A stretch of 64,000 nucleotides of DNA. Origin: Mesobacillus maritimus (GTDB lineage: Bacteria; Bacillota; Bacilli; Bacillales; Cytobacillaceae). Each line of letters opens with the position of its first letter. Positions within the stretch are counted from its first letter, which is position 1. Position numbers and translations under genes: made by a program. The stretch lies in the NCBI RefSeq assembly GCF_023715205.1, contig NZ_JAMBNR010000007.1, forward strand, positions 1-64,000, given 5' to 3'. This document shows positions 19,154 to 31,985 of the stretch, piece by piece. The notes under the pieces are model-generated. The model saw nothing but the letters and a program-made list of their open reading frames with translations, was not told the origin of the DNA and ran no database searches.

Positions 19154-20383
19154 ATGAAAAATCAGTGGATAAGCGGTTTGGTTGGGATCGTAAGAGTCAA
19201 AGTGACGGGCAAAGGTGTTGAACGTTTTTTAAATCAGTTGACCCGAAATGAAATCCTTATCTGGAATGTCAAAAGACACGGAACAGAAGCAATCACATTT
19301 CAGATAAAGTTAAGTGATGTTAAAAAAGTGCGTGGCCCTGCTAGGCAGAGTGAGTGTAAAATCCGATTTATTGAGAGGGCAGGTGGCCCTTTCTTTTTAC
19401 AACGATTATGGACAAACAGTGGATTTGTCCTTGGGGGTGTCGCATTTTTTGCTCTCATTCTTTTCCTTTCAAATATGGTGTGGGGAATAGAAATAAAAGG
19501 AGCCAGTCCCGCAACGGAATACCAGATACGTAAGGAATTAAAAGAAATGGGGGTTAAAATAGGCAAACCCCAATTCACAATTGAAAATGTCGATGTGATT
19601 CAACGTGAATTAACGGATCAGGTAAAGGCATTGACGTGGGTCGGAGTGGAACTGCGAGGAACGACCTATCACTTCCAAGTAGTCGAGAAAGAAGAGCCAG
19701 AAAAGCCGAAAATATATGATGCGCAAAACCTTGTAGCAACAAAAAAAGCAACGATTGTAAAAATGTTCGTAGAGGAAGGAGAAAAAGTAGTTAGCATTCA
19801 TGATCATGTTAAACCTGGACAGCTACTTGTATCGGGTTTAATTGGGAAAGAGGATGAGAAGCAAAAAGTGGCAGCACGGGGTGAAATTTTAGGGGAAACT
19901 TGGTATAAGTCACAAGTTGAACTTCCGTTAGAATCCACCTTTCAAGTTTTTAGTGGGGAAGAAAAACGGAAATTTTACCTTGATATATCGGGTGCTGAAA
20001 TCCCAATTTGGGGTTTCGGTAAACATGAATTTCAAGAGTATGAAGAAGAATTGAACACTCATCAATTAAAAATATTTAAATGGAAAACACCGATTGCAGT
20101 TACAACGAAAACAATTCGCGAGCGGGAAGAAGTAAATCGAAGCTATTCTGAGAAGGAAGCCGTAAAACGTGCAATGGATTTAGCAAGAAAAGATATAAAA
20201 AACCAGTTACCTGAAGATGCTATAGTGAAAGGGGAAGAAATTTTACATCAGTCAATAAACAATGGTAAAGTAAAATTATCCATACTTTTTCAAATTATAG
20301 AAGACATTGCAAAAAGTCAACCAATTATTCAAGGAGACGAAAATGACGGAAGAAATAAAAACGATGGAAATTCAACTAGTTAA
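19154..20383 (+). CDS. yqfD: Sporulation protein YqfD
   Basis: A 409-aa protein of the YqfD family, with a single membrane helix at about residues 91-112 (VLGGVAFFALILFLSNMVW) and a large region on the other side of the membrane. In B. subtilis yqfD is sigma-E dependent; the molecular role is not established. Its last 41 bases overlap the start of phoH in another frame, which is unusual but has family precedent for tight packing here. The ATG follows AGGAGGAAG. Confidence 0.93.
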   Translation: MKNQWISGLVGIVRVKVTGKGVERFLNQLTRNEILIWNVKRHGTEAITFQIKLSDVKKVRGPARQSECKIRFIERAGGPFFLQRLWTNSGFVLGGVAFFALILFLSNMVWGIEIKGASPATEYQIRKELKEMGVKIGKPQFTIENVDVIQRELTDQVKALTWVGVELRGTTYHFQVVEKEEPEKPKIYDAQNLVATKKATIVKMFVEEGEKVVSIHDHVKPGQLLVSGLIGKEDEKQKVAARGEILGETWYKSQVELPLESTFQVFSGEEKRKFYLDISGAEIPIWGFGKHEFQEYEEELNTHQLKIFKWKTPIAVTTKTIREREEVNRSYSEKEAVKRAMDLARKDIKNQLPEDAIVKGEEILHQSINNGKVKLSILFQIIEDIAKSQPIIQGDENDGRNKNDGNSTS

Positions 20384-21311
20384 TCATGAAGAAGCAATTG
20401 CTTTATTTGGAAACGCAGATGCTAATTTAAAAGCAATTGAGAACCAACTTAACATCTCAATCGTTACTAGAGGAGAATCAATTAGTCTTTCCGGTTCATC
20501 AGAAAAGGTTGAGTTAGCAAGAGATGTGCTTGAAAAACTTCTAGCAGTTGTAAGAAAAGGGATAACGATCAGTGAGAGGGATGTCATTAACGCTCTTCAA
20601 ATGGCTGAAAAAGGCACCCTTGAGTTTTTCCATGATTTATATGATGAGGAAATTGCTAGAAACTCAAAAGGGAAACCCATCAGAGTTAAAACACTTGGGC
20701 AGAGATACTATATCAATGCGATTAAAAAACATGACTTAGTGTTCGGGATTGGTCCAGCTGGTACAGGGAAAACGTATTTAGCTGTGGTAATGGCAGTTAG
20801 TTCCCTGAAAAATGGAAATGTAAACAAAATCATTTTAACAAGACCTGCTGTGGAAGCAGGAGAAAGCCTAGGCTTTTTGCCTGGGGATTTAAAGGAGAAA
20901 GTAGATCCGTACTTACGACCATTGTATGATGCACTCCATGATATTCTAGGTGCTGAACATACTCAGAGGTTAATCGAACGGGGAACGATTGAAATAGCCC
21001 CATTAGCTTATATGCGTGGCCGAACGTTAGATGATGCTTTTGTCATTTTAGATGAAGCTCAAAATACAACTCAGGCTCAAATGAAAATGTTTTTAACAAG
21101 ACTTGGATTTGGGTCAAAAATGGTCATTACAGGGGATAAAACACAAGTAGACTTACCAAAAGGGGTGAAGTCTGGACTGATTGTTGCTGAGGATATTCTA
21201 AAAGGTGTAAAGGGGATGGAGTTTGTCCATCTCGAACAATCAGATGTAGTGCGTCATCCATTAGTCGCTAGAATCATTAAAGCTTACGAACAAGTCGATA
21301 ATGTGAAATAG
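20343..21311 (+). CDS. phoH: PhoH family ATPase
   Basis: A 322-aa P-loop NTPase. Walker A is GPAGTGKTYL, and Walker B is FVILDEAQN with the conserved Gln. An N-terminal KH-like segment (NLKAIENQLNISIVTRGESI) suggests RNA binding. PhoH proteins are often fused or linked to RNases and rRNA-maturation factors; ybeY lies two genes downstream. The ATG at 20343 follows AAGGAGACG inside the end of yqfD. Despite the name, no Pho-box is visible here. Confidence 0.96.
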   Translation: MTEEIKTMEIQLVNHEEAIALFGNADANLKAIENQLNISIVTRGESISLSGSSEKVELARDVLEKLLAVVRKGITISERDVINALQMAEKGTLEFFHDLYDEEIARNSKGKPIRVKTLGQRYYINAIKKHDLVFGIGPAGTGKTYLAVVMAVSSLKNGNVNKIILTRPAVEAGESLGFLPGDLKEKVDPYLRPLYDALHDILGAEHTQRLIERGTIEIAPLAYMRGRTLDDAFVILDEAQNTTQAQMKMFLTRLGFGSKMVITGDKTQVDLPKGVKSGLIVAEDILKGVKGMEFVHLEQSDVVRHPLVARIIKAYEQVDNVK

Positions 21312-21335
21312 TCTGCCTATTTGGGCAGACTTTTT
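21310..21335 (+). terminator. Intrinsic terminator after phoH
   Basis: GTCTGCC (overlapping the stop codon) and GGCAGAC around a 6-base loop, followed by TTTTT. Confidence 0.85.
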
Positions 21336-21514
21336 CCTTTCCTCCATAAATTGTGAGCGAGGGGGGCATATAAATCACGTTTATGTTCATGTTTTCGCTT
21401 TCCAGATGAAAGGTGAAAAATCGAAAAAAAACTGGTATGATGTAAAATAATGAAGATAAAATTTACCAAATTAAATCATTTTAACGGTTTAAGGACGGGA
21501 AAGGAGGAATTGGG

Positions 21515-23686
21515 ATGGAAAAGCTTCAACATTCTTTTACTAGCATACTAAATTTATTAAAAATCAGGCTTTTTCGGGTTTTACTTTTTCTGATCCTTGG
21601 TTTGGTTATGTTTTTGTCTATGTATAGCAATGTAAAACCAGAAAAGCTGAATCTAACCCTATTTTCGATTGCAGACCAGACAATCCGTTCCCCCATAACC
21701 GTTGAAGATAAGGTGAACACAGAAAAAAAGAAACAAGATGCCATAGATCAGGTCCAAGATGTATATACAGTTAAGAAGGAATATACACAAAATCAGGTGG
21801 ACCTCATTACCTCTATTTTTGATACGATTACTGAAGTCCATGAAGAAGTAAACGAAGAAATCACTCAAAAAACAGATGAGGGTGAAGGAGAAGGTCCCTC
21901 TAGTCCTGAAGAAGTAATGTCAGAAAAATTGACTAGGGTCAAGGAGAAACTGACTGAAGGGGTTACAGATGAAGTTTCAGATCAATCGTTTATTTCAATG
22001 ATAAACGCAAGCAATGGAGATTTGTCCATTGCTAAGGACTTAACAGTAACAGCGGTTAACAATGTGATGAGCAATCGGATTCCAGCTGATGGTGTGGAAA
22101 ACGCTAAAAAACGTGTTGAAGAAGAATTAAAATATACTAGTCTAAACAGCGGACTAAAAAAAGCTGTCATTGAACTAGGTCGATTTGCGGTTATTCAAAA
22201 TGAATTTTATGATCCAAAAGCGACAGAAGATCTTCGCCAACAAGCCGGTGATGGTGTCGAGCCTGTAAAGATTTTAGAAGGTCAGATTATCGTGTCAGAA
22301 GGGCAACTTATTAGTAGAGATGTTTATCATAAGTTGGAGTTAGCAGGTTTATTGGATAATGAAAATTCACTAAGACCTTTTGTTGGACTTGCAATGTTCA
22401 TATTTATTATCATAGGTACTCTCTTGTTTATCTTCGATGAGATGAATACTGCAGAAAACAAACATAAGCAACTTTTGATTTTCAGCTTAATATTTGTTAC
22501 AGCCTTATTAATTATGAAGCTTCTAAGTTTATTTACAGAATATGAACTATCGGAGATTGGTTATGTTTTTCCAGCTGCTATGGGACCGATGTTAATAAAG
22601 ATTTTAATCAATGAGCGACTGGCCATCTTTCAAGCTGTTATTTTAGGGATTTCTGGAAGTATTATGTTTAATCAGGGGATCACTGGAACGTTAAATGTTA
22701 TGGTGGCAATTTATATTATTGCAAGTGGTTTGGCTGGTGTTTTATATTTACGTCAGCAAAATCAACGTTCAAAGATCCTACAAGCAGGTGTATTTGTTTC
22801 GCTGGTTAACCTATTTATAATTATTGCTTTGGTTCTGTTACGGAACAGCCAATATACTGGTTTAGAATACGGTATCAATTTATTGGTTGCTTTTCTGTCA
22901 GGAATATCCTCAGCTGTCTTAACCATAGGGTTGCTTCCTTTTTTTGAGGCTGGCTTTGGTGTCCTATCAACAATGAAGCTCATTGAACTTTCGAGCCCTA
23001 ACCATCCACTTTTACGGAAAATCTTGACAGAAGCTCCTGGTACCTATCATCATAGTGTGATGGTTGCAAATCTGGCGGAATCGGCTTGTGAAGCGATAGG
23101 TGCTAATGGTTTATTAGCTCGAGTAGGTTGCTATTATCATGACATAGGTAAGACGAAACGACCGCAGTTTTTCATTGAAAATCAAATGAATATTGAGAAC
23201 CCGCACGATAAATTACCACCATTAACGAGTAAGAATATCATCATTGCCCATGCAATAGATGGAGCTGAAATGCTTAGAAAGAATAAAATTCCAAAGGAAA
23301 TTGTCGATATTGCTGAACAGCATCATGGAACTACGCTCTTAAAATTTTTCTATCATAAAGCAAAACAGAATGGAGACGATGTTAAAGAAGCGGATTTCCG
23401 ATATCCAGGACCTAAGGCAAAAACAAAGGAGACCGCGGTTATTGGTATAGCCGACAGTGTTGAAGCGGCAGTGCGCTCAATGTCTAATCCGACACACGAA
23501 CAGATTGAATCCTTAGTGAAGAGTATTATTGCTGACCGTCTACAGGATGGTCAATTAAGCGATTGTGACATTACATTAAAAGAGTTGAATATTGTTGGGG
23601 AGTCGTTTTGTGAAACCCTAAAAGGGATCTTCCATTCACGTATTGAATACCCAGAAATGAATAAGCAGAAGGTGAATAAAACATGA
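21515..23686 (+). CDS. pgpH: Cyclic-di-AMP phosphodiesterase PgpH (7TM-HD)
   Basis: A 723-aa membrane protein. An N-terminal helix (about 18-40) leads to an extracytoplasmic 7TMR-HDED domain (about 41-285). Seven membrane helices follow (about 290-485), then a cytoplasmic HD domain. HD metal residues are seen in [36 protein letters not shown] and EQHHGTT. The family hydrolyses c-di-AMP to pApA and controls osmolyte and cell-wall homeostasis. It overlaps ybeY by 4 bp (ATGA), indicating coupled translation. B. subtilis name yqfF. Confidence 0.96.
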   Translation: MEKLQHSFTSILNLLKIRLFRVLLFLILGLVMFLSMYSNVKPEKLNLTLFSIADQTIRSPITVEDKVNTEKKKQDAIDQVQDVYTVKKEYTQNQVDLITSIFDTITEVHEEVNEEITQKTDEGEGEGPSSPEEVMSEKLTRVKEKLTEGVTDEVSDQSFISMINASNGDLSIAKDLTVTAVNNVMSNRIPADGVENAKKRVEEELKYTSLNSGLKKAVIELGRFAVIQNEFYDPKATEDLRQQAGDGVEPVKILEGQIIVSEGQLISRDVYHKLELAGLLDNENSLRPFVGLAMFIFIIIGTLLFIFDEMNTAENKHKQLLIFSLIFVTALLIMKLLSLFTEYELSEIGYVFPAAMGPMLIKILINERLAIFQAVILGISGSIMFNQGITGTLNVMVAIYIIASGLAGVLYLRQQNQRSKILQAGVFVSLVNLFIIIALVLLRNSQYTGLEYGINLLVAFLSGISSAVLTIGLLPFFEAGFGVLSTMKLIELSSPNHPLLRKILTEAPGTYHHSVMVANLAESACEAIGANGLLARVGCYYHDIGKTKRPQFFIENQMNIENPHDKLPPLTSKNIIIAHAIDGAEMLRKNKIPKEIVDIAEQHHGTTLLKFFYHKAKQNGDDVKEADFRYPGPKAKTKETAVIGIADSVEAAVRSMSNPTHEQIESLVKSIIADRLQDGQLSDCDITLKELNIVGESFCETLKGIFHSRIEYPEMNKQKVNKT

Positions 23687-24153
23687 ATTTAGAGATTGAT
23701 ATTATTGATGAAGTAGAAGCATTAACGGAAGAACAAATAATTGAAATTGAAAAATTGCTTCAATTTGCTGCAAAAAAAGAGGGAATTGAGCAAGACTGTG
23801 AGGTTTCCATTACTTTTGTTTCAAATGAACGAATACACGAGATAAATCGTGAATACAGGGATAAAGATAGACCAACTGATGTCATCTCATTTGCATTGGA
23901 AGAGCTTGGAGAAGGGGAAATCGAAGTAATCGGTCTGGAAATGCCTCGTGTTTTAGGAGATATTATTATTTCGATTTCTAAAGCTAAAGAGCAGGCTGAA
24001 GAATACAATCATTCGTTTATGAGGGAGCTGGGCTTCTTAGCTGTACATGGCTTCCTTCATTTATTAGGTTATGATCATGAAACAGAAGCTGAGGAAAAGG
24101 TGATGTTTAATCGCCAAAAGGAAATTTTAGATGAGTATGGACTCACAAGGTAA
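23683..24153 (+). CDS. ybeY: Endoribonuclease YbeY
   Basis: A 156-aa zinc-dependent RNase for 16S rRNA 3' maturation and ribosome quality control. The zinc motif [11 protein letters not shown] (H3XH5XH) is intact near the C-terminus. The segment [17 protein letters not shown] is typical. Start overlaps the pgpH stop; the next gene overlaps its end by 23 bp. Confidence 0.97.
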   Translation: MNLEIDIIDEVEALTEEQIIEIEKLLQFAAKKEGIEQDCEVSITFVSNERIHEINREYRDKDRPTDVISFALEELGEGEIEVIGLEMPRVLGDIIISISKAKEQAEEYNHSFMRELGFLAVHGFLHLLGYDHETEAEEKVMFNRQKEILDEYGLTR

Positions 24154-24529
24154 AGGGAATAAAAAAAACCTTTCGATTGTTGCTTCGTTTAGGAATGCTT
24201 TAGAAGGAATTAAGAAGGCAATACAAACTGAGCGCAATTTAAAAATCCACCTATTCTTTACGGGTTTTATCATTATTGTGGGGAGTTTCCTCTCCCTTAC
24301 AAAGCTGGAATGGGCTCTTCTTGTATTTGCTATTGGGGGGATGTTAACTGCGGAAATGATAAACAGTGCCATTGAAAGGGTTGTGGATTTAGTAACGGAA
24401 GAATATCACCCGTTAGCAAAACAAGCAAAGGATATGGCAGCCGGAGCGGTATTCTTATTTGCTGTAACCTCTGTTTTAGTTGGTTTTATCGTTTTGGGAC
24501 CCAAATTATTGATGTACATCCAACCTTAG
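24131..24529 (+). CDS. dgkA: Diacylglycerol/undecaprenol kinase family protein
   Basis: A 132-aa integral membrane kinase. Three helices span about residues 38-58, 60-85 and 103-125. The family motif is [19 protein letters not shown], with the catalytic Glu pair, and ITEEYHP-like [20 protein letters not shown] follows. In Gram-positives this enzyme phosphorylates undecaprenol for lipid carrier recycling. ATG at 24131 has AAAGGA seven bases upstream; ATG 24137 is too far. It ends with a terminator. Confidence 0.94.
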   Translation: MSMDSQGKGNKKNLSIVASFRNALEGIKKAIQTERNLKIHLFFTGFIIIVGSFLSLTKLEWALLVFAIGGMLTAEMINSAIERVVDLVTEEYHPLAKQAKDMAAGAVFLFAVTSVLVGFIVLGPKLLMYIQP

Positions 24530-24552
24530 CTGCTCATTTTGGGCAGCTTTTT
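24528..24552 (+). terminator. Intrinsic terminator after dgkA
   Basis: GCTGCTC and GGGCAGC (one G-U pair) around five bases, followed by TTTTT; the stem starts at the stop codon. Confidence 0.8.
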
Positions 24553-24713
24553 ATCTTTTTGGAATGGTGGTTTGAGTATGAAACCGAAAAAATGTAAAAT
24601 GAATATGAAACTGAATAGTATTAATAATTTTTTAGAAAATTTAAAATTTTTAACTTTTTTCAGTGAAAATACCTTTCAAATAAGGTAAAATAGTGGAAAG
24701 GAAGATCCTTTAA

Positions 24714-26010
<1,297 letters not shown>

Positions 26011-26188
26011 TCGTTACACATGCCTATAAGAAAGTCCTATTTAATGTATTAGGTGTAGTCGTATAATATGCATACAACCTTTTTACAATTTTTATGAAAC
26101 ATGAAAATTTGATTGACAGGCTATGATAATGTTAAGGATTTGGGATGTAATAAATGCTAGTACCGATTAATGAAAGGTGGGGTTTTCG

Positions 26189-26332
26189 ATGTTGGATTTT
26201 ACCTGGAAGGTGTTTAAGCAAACAGGTAATATTGACACTTATCTCCTCTTCAAGGAGTTGGAGCAGGAAAAACGAGAAATACCCGAAAATCAGGAAGATG
26301 AGCTAGCAGAAATTGATTTCCCCATCTCATAG
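26189..26332 (+). CDS. yqzL: YqzL family small protein
   Basis: A 47-aa protein beginning MLDFTWKVFKQTGNIDTYL and then highly acidic, matching B. subtilis YqzL in sequence and in place between era and recO. The ATG at 26189 has AAAGGTGGGG upstream. Function is unknown. Too short for many gene finders, but the family N-terminus is clear. Confidence 0.9.
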   Translation: MLDFTWKVFKQTGNIDTYLLFKELEQEKREIPENQEDELAEIDFPIS

Positions 26333-26359
26333 GTTTGTCTCCTCAATGGATGGTGAAGA

Positions 26360-27115
26360 ATGGTGCTGGAAAAGTGTGAAGGCATCGTTATAAGAACAAC
26401 TGATTATGCTGAAACCAATAAAATTGTAACTTTATTTACTCGTGAATGGGGAAAGGTTGGAGTGATGGCTAGAGGGGCGAAAAAGCCTAACAGTCGGCTT
26501 ACGGCTATCTCCCAGCCTTTTACTCATGGTTACTATCTTGTCCAAAAAGGTAGAGGATTGGGAAGTTTACAACAAGGTGAAATGATTACGTCTATGCGAA
26601 GCATTCGCGAAGACATCTTTTTAACCGCTTATGCGAGTTATGTGATTGACTTAACAGATAAAAGTACTGAAGAGAAAAAACCGAATCCATTTTTATTTGA
26701 ATTACTTTTACAAACGTTAAATTATATGAATGAAGGATATGACCTTGATATTCTAGTGAATATTTACGAAATGAAGATGTTGAATGTTCTTGGTTTATAT
26801 CCTGTTTTGGATCACTGTACGGTTTGTGGAAGTACTGAAGGGAATTTTAGTTTTTCAATCCGTGAAGGTGGTTTAATTTGCCATCGTTGTATTGAGAAAG
26901 ATCCGTACCATTATAAGGTTTCTTCAGCAACAATTCGCTTGCTAAGGATTTTTTATATGTTAGATCTTTCACGGCTTGGCAATATCTCTGTTAAGGACTC
27001 TACAAAAGCTGAGTTAAAGCAAGTAATTAACGCTTATTATGATGAGTATTCTGGATTGAACTTAAAAACGAAGAAGTTCTTAAACCAATTGGATCGTTTT
27101 AAGGACAAGCTGTAG
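26360..27115 (+). CDS. recO: DNA repair protein RecO
   Basis: A 251-aa recombination mediator that, with RecF and RecR, loads RecA at gaps. The N-terminal OB fold starts [19 protein letters not shown]. Zinc ligands are CTVCGS and CHRC (about residues 154-181). The ATG at 26360 follows a weak GGATGG; an immediate GTG at 26363 is possible. 27 bp after yqzL. Confidence 0.96.
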   Translation: MVLEKCEGIVIRTTDYAETNKIVTLFTREWGKVGVMARGAKKPNSRLTAISQPFTHGYYLVQKGRGLGSLQQGEMITSMRSIREDIFLTAYASYVIDLTDKSTEEKKPNPFLFELLLQTLNYMNEGYDLDILVNIYEMKMLNVLGLYPVLDHCTVCGSTEGNFSFSIREGGLICHRCIEKDPYHYKVSSATIRLLRIFYMLDLSRLGNISVKDSTKAELKQVINAYYDEYSGLNLKTKKFLNQLDRFKDKL

Positions 27116-27119
27116 ATGG

Positions 27120-27148
27120 TTGACATTTGATTTTGTTTCCGCTATGAT
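27120..27148 (+). promoter_or_regulatory. Sigma-A promoter of glyQS
   Basis: TTGACA (27120-27125), a 17-bp spacer and TATGAT (27143-27148); starts the T-box leader near 27156. Confidence 0.85.
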
Positions 27149-27179
27149 TTTTAATATTAACTTACATATGTTGCGGTGA

Positions 27180-27367
27180 AGGAAAGGAGTATCTAATTTC
27201 CTCTATAAAAGCGAACTTGGGATGGTGTGAGCCAGGTTATAGAGCATTAGAGAATGGCGTTCCGGAGCAACTTGGCTCAAAGTGGCTGCTTAAATGCAGC
27301 AATTAGGGTGGAACCGCGGGTAACTCTCGTCCCTATGTCTTAATTAAGGCATAGTGACGGGAGTTTT
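27180..27367 (+). promoter_or_regulatory. Glycyl-tRNA T-box riboswitch upstream of glyQS
   Basis: The T-box core GGTGGAACCGCGGG (27308-27321) holds UGGA, complementary to the UCCA 3' end of tRNA-Gly. Stem I contains the arms GTGAGCCAGGTT and AACTTGGCTCA, and a candidate specifier GGC (Gly) at 27256-27258. The terminator pairs CTCTCGTCCCTATG with CATAGTGACGGGAG before TTTTTT (27325-27367). Uncharged tRNA-Gly should favour the antiterminator and allow glyQS transcription. Confidence 0.95.
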
Positions 27368-27419
27368 TTGTTTTCCTGTCACTGCCTTAGTGCTTATAAA
27401 TTTGGAGGTGTTAGCATTT

Positions 27420-28310
27420 ATGAATATCCAAAATATGATTTTAACCCTGCAAAAGCATTGGTCTGAACAAGGCTGTATCTTGATGCAGGCATATGACGTG
27501 GAAAAAGGTGCAGGAACGATGAGTCCATACACGTTTTTACGAGCAATTGGACCAGAGCCTTGGAATGTCGCTTATGTAGAGCCTTCCCGTCGTCCTGCCG
27601 ATGGACGCTATGGTGAAAATCCAAATCGCCTCTATCAGCACCATCAATTCCAAGTCATAATGAAACCATCACCAGATAATATTCAAGAACTTTACTTGGA
27701 TTCTTTGCGTGCTTTGGGAATCGACCCACTTGAACACGATATTCGATTTGTAGAAGACAACTGGGAGAATCCATCCCTAGGTTGTGCTGGTTTAGGTTGG
27801 GAAGTATGGCTAGATGGGATGGAAATCACACAGTTTACTTATTTCCAACAAGTAGGGGGTCTTGAGTGTAAACCTGTTTCCGTTGAAATCACATATGGAA
27901 TTGAGCGACTTGCTTCGTATATTCAAGATAAGGAAAATGTATTTGAACTAGAGTGGACAGATGGATTTACCGTTCGAGACATTTTTGGACAACCAGAATT
28001 TGAACACAGTAAATACACATTTGAAACATCAGACCCTGAGATGTTATTTAACCTATTCAATATTTATGAAAAAGAGGCTCATCGCCAAATGGAAGAGGGG
28101 TTAGTACACCCTGCATACGACTACGTTTTAAAGTGTTCTCATGTTTTTAATATCCTTGACGCAAGAGGTGCTATTTCGGTTACAGAACGCACTGGATATA
28201 TCGGTAGATGCCGGAACTTAGCTAGAAAAGTAGCGAAAACATTCTATGAAGAACGTGAAAAGCTAGGCTTCCCAATATTAGCGCGAAAGGAGCAAAACGA
28301 ACATGAGTAA
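27420..28310 (+). CDS. glyQ: Glycine--tRNA ligase alpha subunit
   Basis: A 296-aa catalytic subunit of the bacterial tetrameric glycyl-tRNA synthetase. It begins [19 protein letters not shown], with the class II motifs [19 protein letters not shown] and [13 protein letters not shown]. The ATG at 27420 follows GGAGGTG; the longer frame from 27354 lies inside the T-box terminator. 8-bp overlap with glyS. Confidence 0.98.
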   Translation: MNIQNMILTLQKHWSEQGCILMQAYDVEKGAGTMSPYTFLRAIGPEPWNVAYVEPSRRPADGRYGENPNRLYQHHQFQVIMKPSPDNIQELYLDSLRALGIDPLEHDIRFVEDNWENPSLGCAGLGWEVWLDGMEITQFTYFQQVGGLECKPVSVEITYGIERLASYIQDKENVFELEWTDGFTVRDIFGQPEFEHSKYTFETSDPEMLFNLFNIYEKEAHRQMEEGLVHPAYDYVLKCSHVFNILDARGAISVTERTGYIGRCRNLARKVAKTFYEEREKLGFPILARKEQNEHE

Positions 28311-30375
28311 ACGAAACCTGCTTATTGAAATCGGCCTGGAAGAAATGCCAGCCCGGTTTATTGATGATAGTATTAATCAGTTAGCGTCAAAGCTCGAATC
28401 TTGGTTATCAAATCAAAAGATTGCATTTAATGAAGTCCAATCCTTCGCCACTCCCCGCCGACTTGCTGTGCTTGTGACGGATGTTGCCGAACGTCAAGAA
28501 GATATCCATGAAGAAGCTAAAGGTCCTGCAAAGAAAATCGCTCTAGGACAAGACGGGGCTTGGTCTAAAGCAGCTCAAGGGTTTACTAGAGGTCAAGGAA
28601 TGACCGTTGATGATATTTACTTTAAAGAAATCAATGGGGTTGAATATGCTCATGTTAAGAAATTTATTGAGGGACAGGAAACGGCGGTCTTACTTCCTGA
28701 ATTAAAAGGTCTTATTACAGGCCTGACCTTCCCTAAAAACATGCGCTGGGCAAATGAGGAATTACGCTATATTCGGCCAATTAAGTGGATAGTAGCTATG
28801 TTTGGAAAAGAGGTTATTCCGTTTTCCATTACGGGGGTTGCTGCAAGTAATCACTCGAAGGGACACCGATTCCTAGGTTCTGAATTGGAAATTTCTTCTC
28901 CAGAAAACTATCAAGATGAATTACTTGATCAATTTGTTATTGTGGATACAGAAAAGAGAAAACAAGCCATTTTATCCCAAATTGAAAATATTGAAGATGA
29001 CAATGGTTGGGTGATTCCAGTAGATGAAGACCTATTAGATGAAGTAAAGAATTTAGTTGAATATCCAACAGCATTATATGGGAAATTTGAGGAAGAGTTT
29101 TTAGAAATCCCGGAAGAAGTACTCATCACATCGATGAAAGAACACCAACGGTATTTCCCGGTCAAATCAAAGGATGGACATTTACTCCCTTATTTCGTTA
29201 CTGTTCGAAACGGTGATCATCAAAACCTCGAAAAAGTTGCCCGTGGAAATGAAAAAGTGCTTAGAGCACGTTTAGCAGATGCAGCTTTCTTCTATAAAGA
29301 GGACCAAAAGTTATCGATTGATCATGCATTGGCAAAGTTGAAGAACGTTGTCTATCATGAAGAAATCGGTACAGTAGCTGAAAAGACCATAAGGGTACAA
29401 AGACTGGCAAACTTAATAAGTGAGCGCTTAGGTCTTAATGCTGAAACGGCGACGGCTATAAATCGCACAGCTGAAATTAGTAAGTTTGACTTGGTTAGTC
29501 AAATGGTTTATGAGTTCCCAGAGTTGCAAGGGATTATGGGGGAGAAATATGCTCTTCAAAAAGGAGAATCCTCTATAGTTGCCAAGGCAATTAACGAACA
29601 TTATATGCCAAGAAATGCCGAAGACTCTACCCCGGAAAGTGATACTGGAGCAGTAGTTTCAATTGCTGAGAAGCTAGACACGATATGCTCATTTTTTGCC
29701 ATCGGCGTTGTGCCAAGTGGCTCACAAGATCCTTATGCGCTTCGTCGACAAGCTACAGGTATTGTTCAAACGCTTATTAACAAGCAATGGAGCTTGTCGC
29801 TGGAGCTATTAATCGGTCTTTCCTTGGATCTTGTTGATGAATCAGGTATCCTTAAACGTACGAATAAAGAAGTTTATGAAGACCTTGCTCATTTCTTCGG
29901 TCTGCGAATCAAACATTTGCTACAAGAGCATGGTATTCGCTATGATTTAATAGATGCGATTATCGGCAGTGGTTTGAGAAATATTCCTGGCCTATTGGAA
30001 AATGCCCACATTCTTCAAGTGAAAAAAGAAGAATTAGGATTTAAAGAAAGTATTGAGGCCCTAAGTCGTGTGTTAAATATTGCGAAGAAGGCTGAGGTAA
30101 GAGGGGATATTAACCCTGAATTATTTGAAAACGACCAAGAGCAACAACTTTATCAAGAATTTCTTGAAGCTGCAAAACAAGCAGAGGAAGGAATTTCAGG
30201 TTCAGCTTTATATGAACTACTTACTTCGTTGAGACCGACCATTACTGAGTATTTTGACCACACTATGGTCATGGCAGAGAATCAGGATTTACGTCAAAAC
30301 CGTTTGAATCAAATGTCAGCTTTAGCTACATTGATTTTAAAGTTTGCTAAGGTTAATGATATCAATGTGAAATAA
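28303..30375 (+). CDS. glyS: Glycine--tRNA ligase beta subunit
   Basis: A 690-aa beta subunit, needed for tRNA recognition and charging. It begins with [16 protein letters not shown], carries GHRFLG and [11 protein letters not shown] in the central part, then the HD-like region and a C-terminal anticodon-binding DALR domain. Translationally coupled to glyQ. Length is close to the family (about 680). Confidence 0.98.
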   Translation: MSKRNLLIEIGLEEMPARFIDDSINQLASKLESWLSNQKIAFNEVQSFATPRRLAVLVTDVAERQEDIHEEAKGPAKKIALGQDGAWSKAAQGFTRGQGMTVDDIYFKEINGVEYAHVKKFIEGQETAVLLPELKGLITGLTFPKNMRWANEELRYIRPIKWIVAMFGKEVIPFSITGVAASNHSKGHRFLGSELEISSPENYQDELLDQFVIVDTEKRKQAILSQIENIEDDNGWVIPVDEDLLDEVKNLVEYPTALYGKFEEEFLEIPEEVLITSMKEHQRYFPVKSKDGHLLPYFVTVRNGDHQNLEKVARGNEKVLRARLADAAFFYKEDQKLSIDHALAKLKNVVYHEEIGTVAEKTIRVQRLANLISERLGLNAETATAINRTAEISKFDLVSQMVYEFPELQGIMGEKYALQKGESSIVAKAINEHYMPRNAEDSTPESDTGAVVSIAEKLDTICSFFAIGVVPSGSQDPYALRRQATGIVQTLINKQWSLSLELLIGLSLDLVDESGILKRTNKEVYEDLAHFFGLRIKHLLQEHGIRYDLIDAIIGSGLRNIPGLLENAHILQVKKEELGFKESIEALSRVLNIAKKAEVRGDINPELFENDQEQQLYQEFLEAAKQAEEGISGSALYELLTSLRPTITEYFDHTMVMAENQDLRQNRLNQMSALATLILKFAKVNDINVK

Positions 30376-30385
30376 TCCCTGAGAT

Positions 30386-30418
30386 AAGTGCCTATCATCA
30401 TCGATAGGTACTTTCTCC
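30386..30418 (+). terminator. Hairpin after glyS
   Basis: AAGTGCCTATC and GATAGGTACTT (one G-U pair) around six bases, followed by a T/C-rich tract. A reasonable terminator with an imperfect U-run. Confidence 0.5.
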
Positions 30419-30451
30419 TGTTTTGAATTTAAGAATGGTCTATTATGGGTG

Positions 30452-31084
30452 GTGAGAACAATCGAACTGAATAAACGCCAAGAACAAATTTTAGAAATCG
30501 TAAAAGAGAATGGACCAATTACTGGAGAACAAATTGCTGACCGTCTTAATCTTACTAGGGCGACATTAAGACCGGACTTAGCAATCTTAACGATGGCGGG
30601 TTTCCTTGATGCAAGACCGAGAGTTGGTTATTTTTATACGGGGAAAACAGGGACTCAATTATTAACAGAAAGCCTAACAAAGATCCATGTGCGTGACTAT
30701 CAATCTATTCCAGTAGTGATTTCAGAAAATGTATCTGTCTATGATGCAATTGTAACGATGTTTCTAGAGGACGTCGGAACACTATTTGTTTCGGACCATC
30801 AAGGGTGTTTAGCAGGTGTCCTTTCAAGAAAAGATTTGCTAAGAGCTAGTATTGGTAAACAAGAGCTGTCTGCAATACCTGTGAATATTATTATGACTCG
30901 TATGCCAAATATAACGGTGTGTAAGAAAGAGGATTTATTAATCGAAGCAGCAAAGAAACTGATTGAAAAACAAATTGATGCATTACCAATTGTCAAAGAG
31001 ACGGACTTAGGATTCGAAATTGTTGGAAGATTGACAAAAACGAATATAACGAAAGCTTTTGTCGCTTTAGTGGATGAGGATTAG
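30452..31084 (+). CDS. ccpN: Transcriptional repressor CcpN
   Basis: A 210-aa repressor of gluconeogenic genes on glucose in B. subtilis. The N-terminal winged helix has GEQIADRLNLTRATLRPDLAIL; two CBS motifs follow, which sense nucleotides. The start is set at the GTG that aligns with the B. subtilis MSTIELNKRQ terminus; a GTG one codon earlier is equally possible and neither has a strong ribosome binding site. Followed by ppsR, the same order as B. subtilis yqfL. Confidence 0.93.
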   Translation: MRTIELNKRQEQILEIVKENGPITGEQIADRLNLTRATLRPDLAILTMAGFLDARPRVGYFYTGKTGTQLLTESLTKIHVRDYQSIPVVISENVSVYDAIVTMFLEDVGTLFVSDHQGCLAGVLSRKDLLRASIGKQELSAIPVNIIMTRMPNITVCKKEDLLIEAAKKLIEKQIDALPIVKETDLGFEIVGRLTKTNITKAFVALVDED

Positions 31085-31114
31085 AAGAAGACAATTTAGG
31101 GGGATGGTATTGAT

Positions 31115-31930
31115 ATGGATAAAAAGCCGATCATCTATGTAGTTTCTGATTCAGTTGGTGAAACAGCTGAATTAGTGACGAAGGCTGCAGTAAGCCAATT
31201 TCACAAAACTGAAATAACAATTAAACGATTTCCTTTTGTAGAAGATATCTCTAATGTCGATGAAGTAATCTCCCTTGCAAAACTAGATGGCGGAATGATT
31301 GCTTATACATTGGTAAAACCAGAAATCAGCAATTATATGAAAGAAGTTGCTAAAAGAGAGGGAATTATCACTTCTGATCTTCTTGGTCCACTCATTACGC
31401 AAATTCAAGATCAATGTGGTGAAACCCCTTTATATGAGCCAGGGCTTGTTCACAAATTAGATGAGCATTATTTCAAAAAGATTGAGGCGATTGAATTTGC
31501 TGTCAAATATGATGATGGCCGAGATCCTAGGGGGATCTTAAAGTCTGATATTGTGTTAATTGGAGTATCCCGAACGTCGAAAACGCCGTTATCTCAATAT
31601 CTTGCTCATAAGCGTTACAAGGTTGCGAATGTTCCGATTGTCCCTGAAATTGAACCGCCAGAAGAATTAAAATTAGTTCCAAAGGAGAAATGTTTTGGAC
31701 TACGTATTTCTTCAGAAAAGCTTATTCAAATCCGACAGGAACGTTTAATTTCGTTAGGGTTAAATGAAAAGGCCATTTATGCCAACATCGATCGAATTAA
31801 AGAAGAGATCAATTATTTCGATTCAGTTGTTGATAAAATCGGGTGCCAAGTCATTGATGTAACGAATAAAGCGGTTGAAGAAAGTGCTAATGTTATTATG
31901 AATATCATTATGAAAAAAGCTTATCGATAA
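31115..31930 (+). CDS. ppsR: Pyruvate, phosphate dikinase regulatory protein (DUF299 kinase/phosphorylase)
   Basis: A 271-aa bifunctional serine/threonine kinase and phosphorylase of the PPDK/PEP synthase regulator family. The P-loop-like motif is [17 protein letters not shown]. It starts [18 protein letters not shown]. In B. subtilis the equivalent YqfL modulates CcpN-dependent regulation, matching its place after ccpN. Which enzyme it targets here cannot be read from the window. Confidence 0.93.
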   Translation: MDKKPIIYVVSDSVGETAELVTKAAVSQFHKTEITIKRFPFVEDISNVDEVISLAKLDGGMIAYTLVKPEISNYMKEVAKREGIITSDLLGPLITQIQDQCGETPLYEPGLVHKLDEHYFKKIEAIEFAVKYDDGRDPRGILKSDIVLIGVSRTSKTPLSQYLAHKRYKVANVPIVPEIEPPEELKLVPKEKCFGLRISSEKLIQIRQERLISLGLNEKAIYANIDRIKEEINYFDSVVDKIGCQVIDVTNKAVEESANVIMNIIMKKAYR

Positions 31931-31950
31931 AATAAAAAATTCTTTGCGAC

Positions 31951-31979
31951 GATAGCACAGAGATGTGCTATTCTTTTTT
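31951..31979 (+). terminator. Intrinsic terminator after ppsR
   Basis: GATAGCACA and TGTGCTATT around GAGA, followed by CTTTTTT. Confidence 0.85.
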
Positions 31980-31985
31980 GGCGAA

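Noticed and set aside
20343-20383. Frameshift between yqfD and phoH
   Set aside because: The 41-bp overlap is between two complete proteins, each with its own family ends and a good phoH ribosome binding site.
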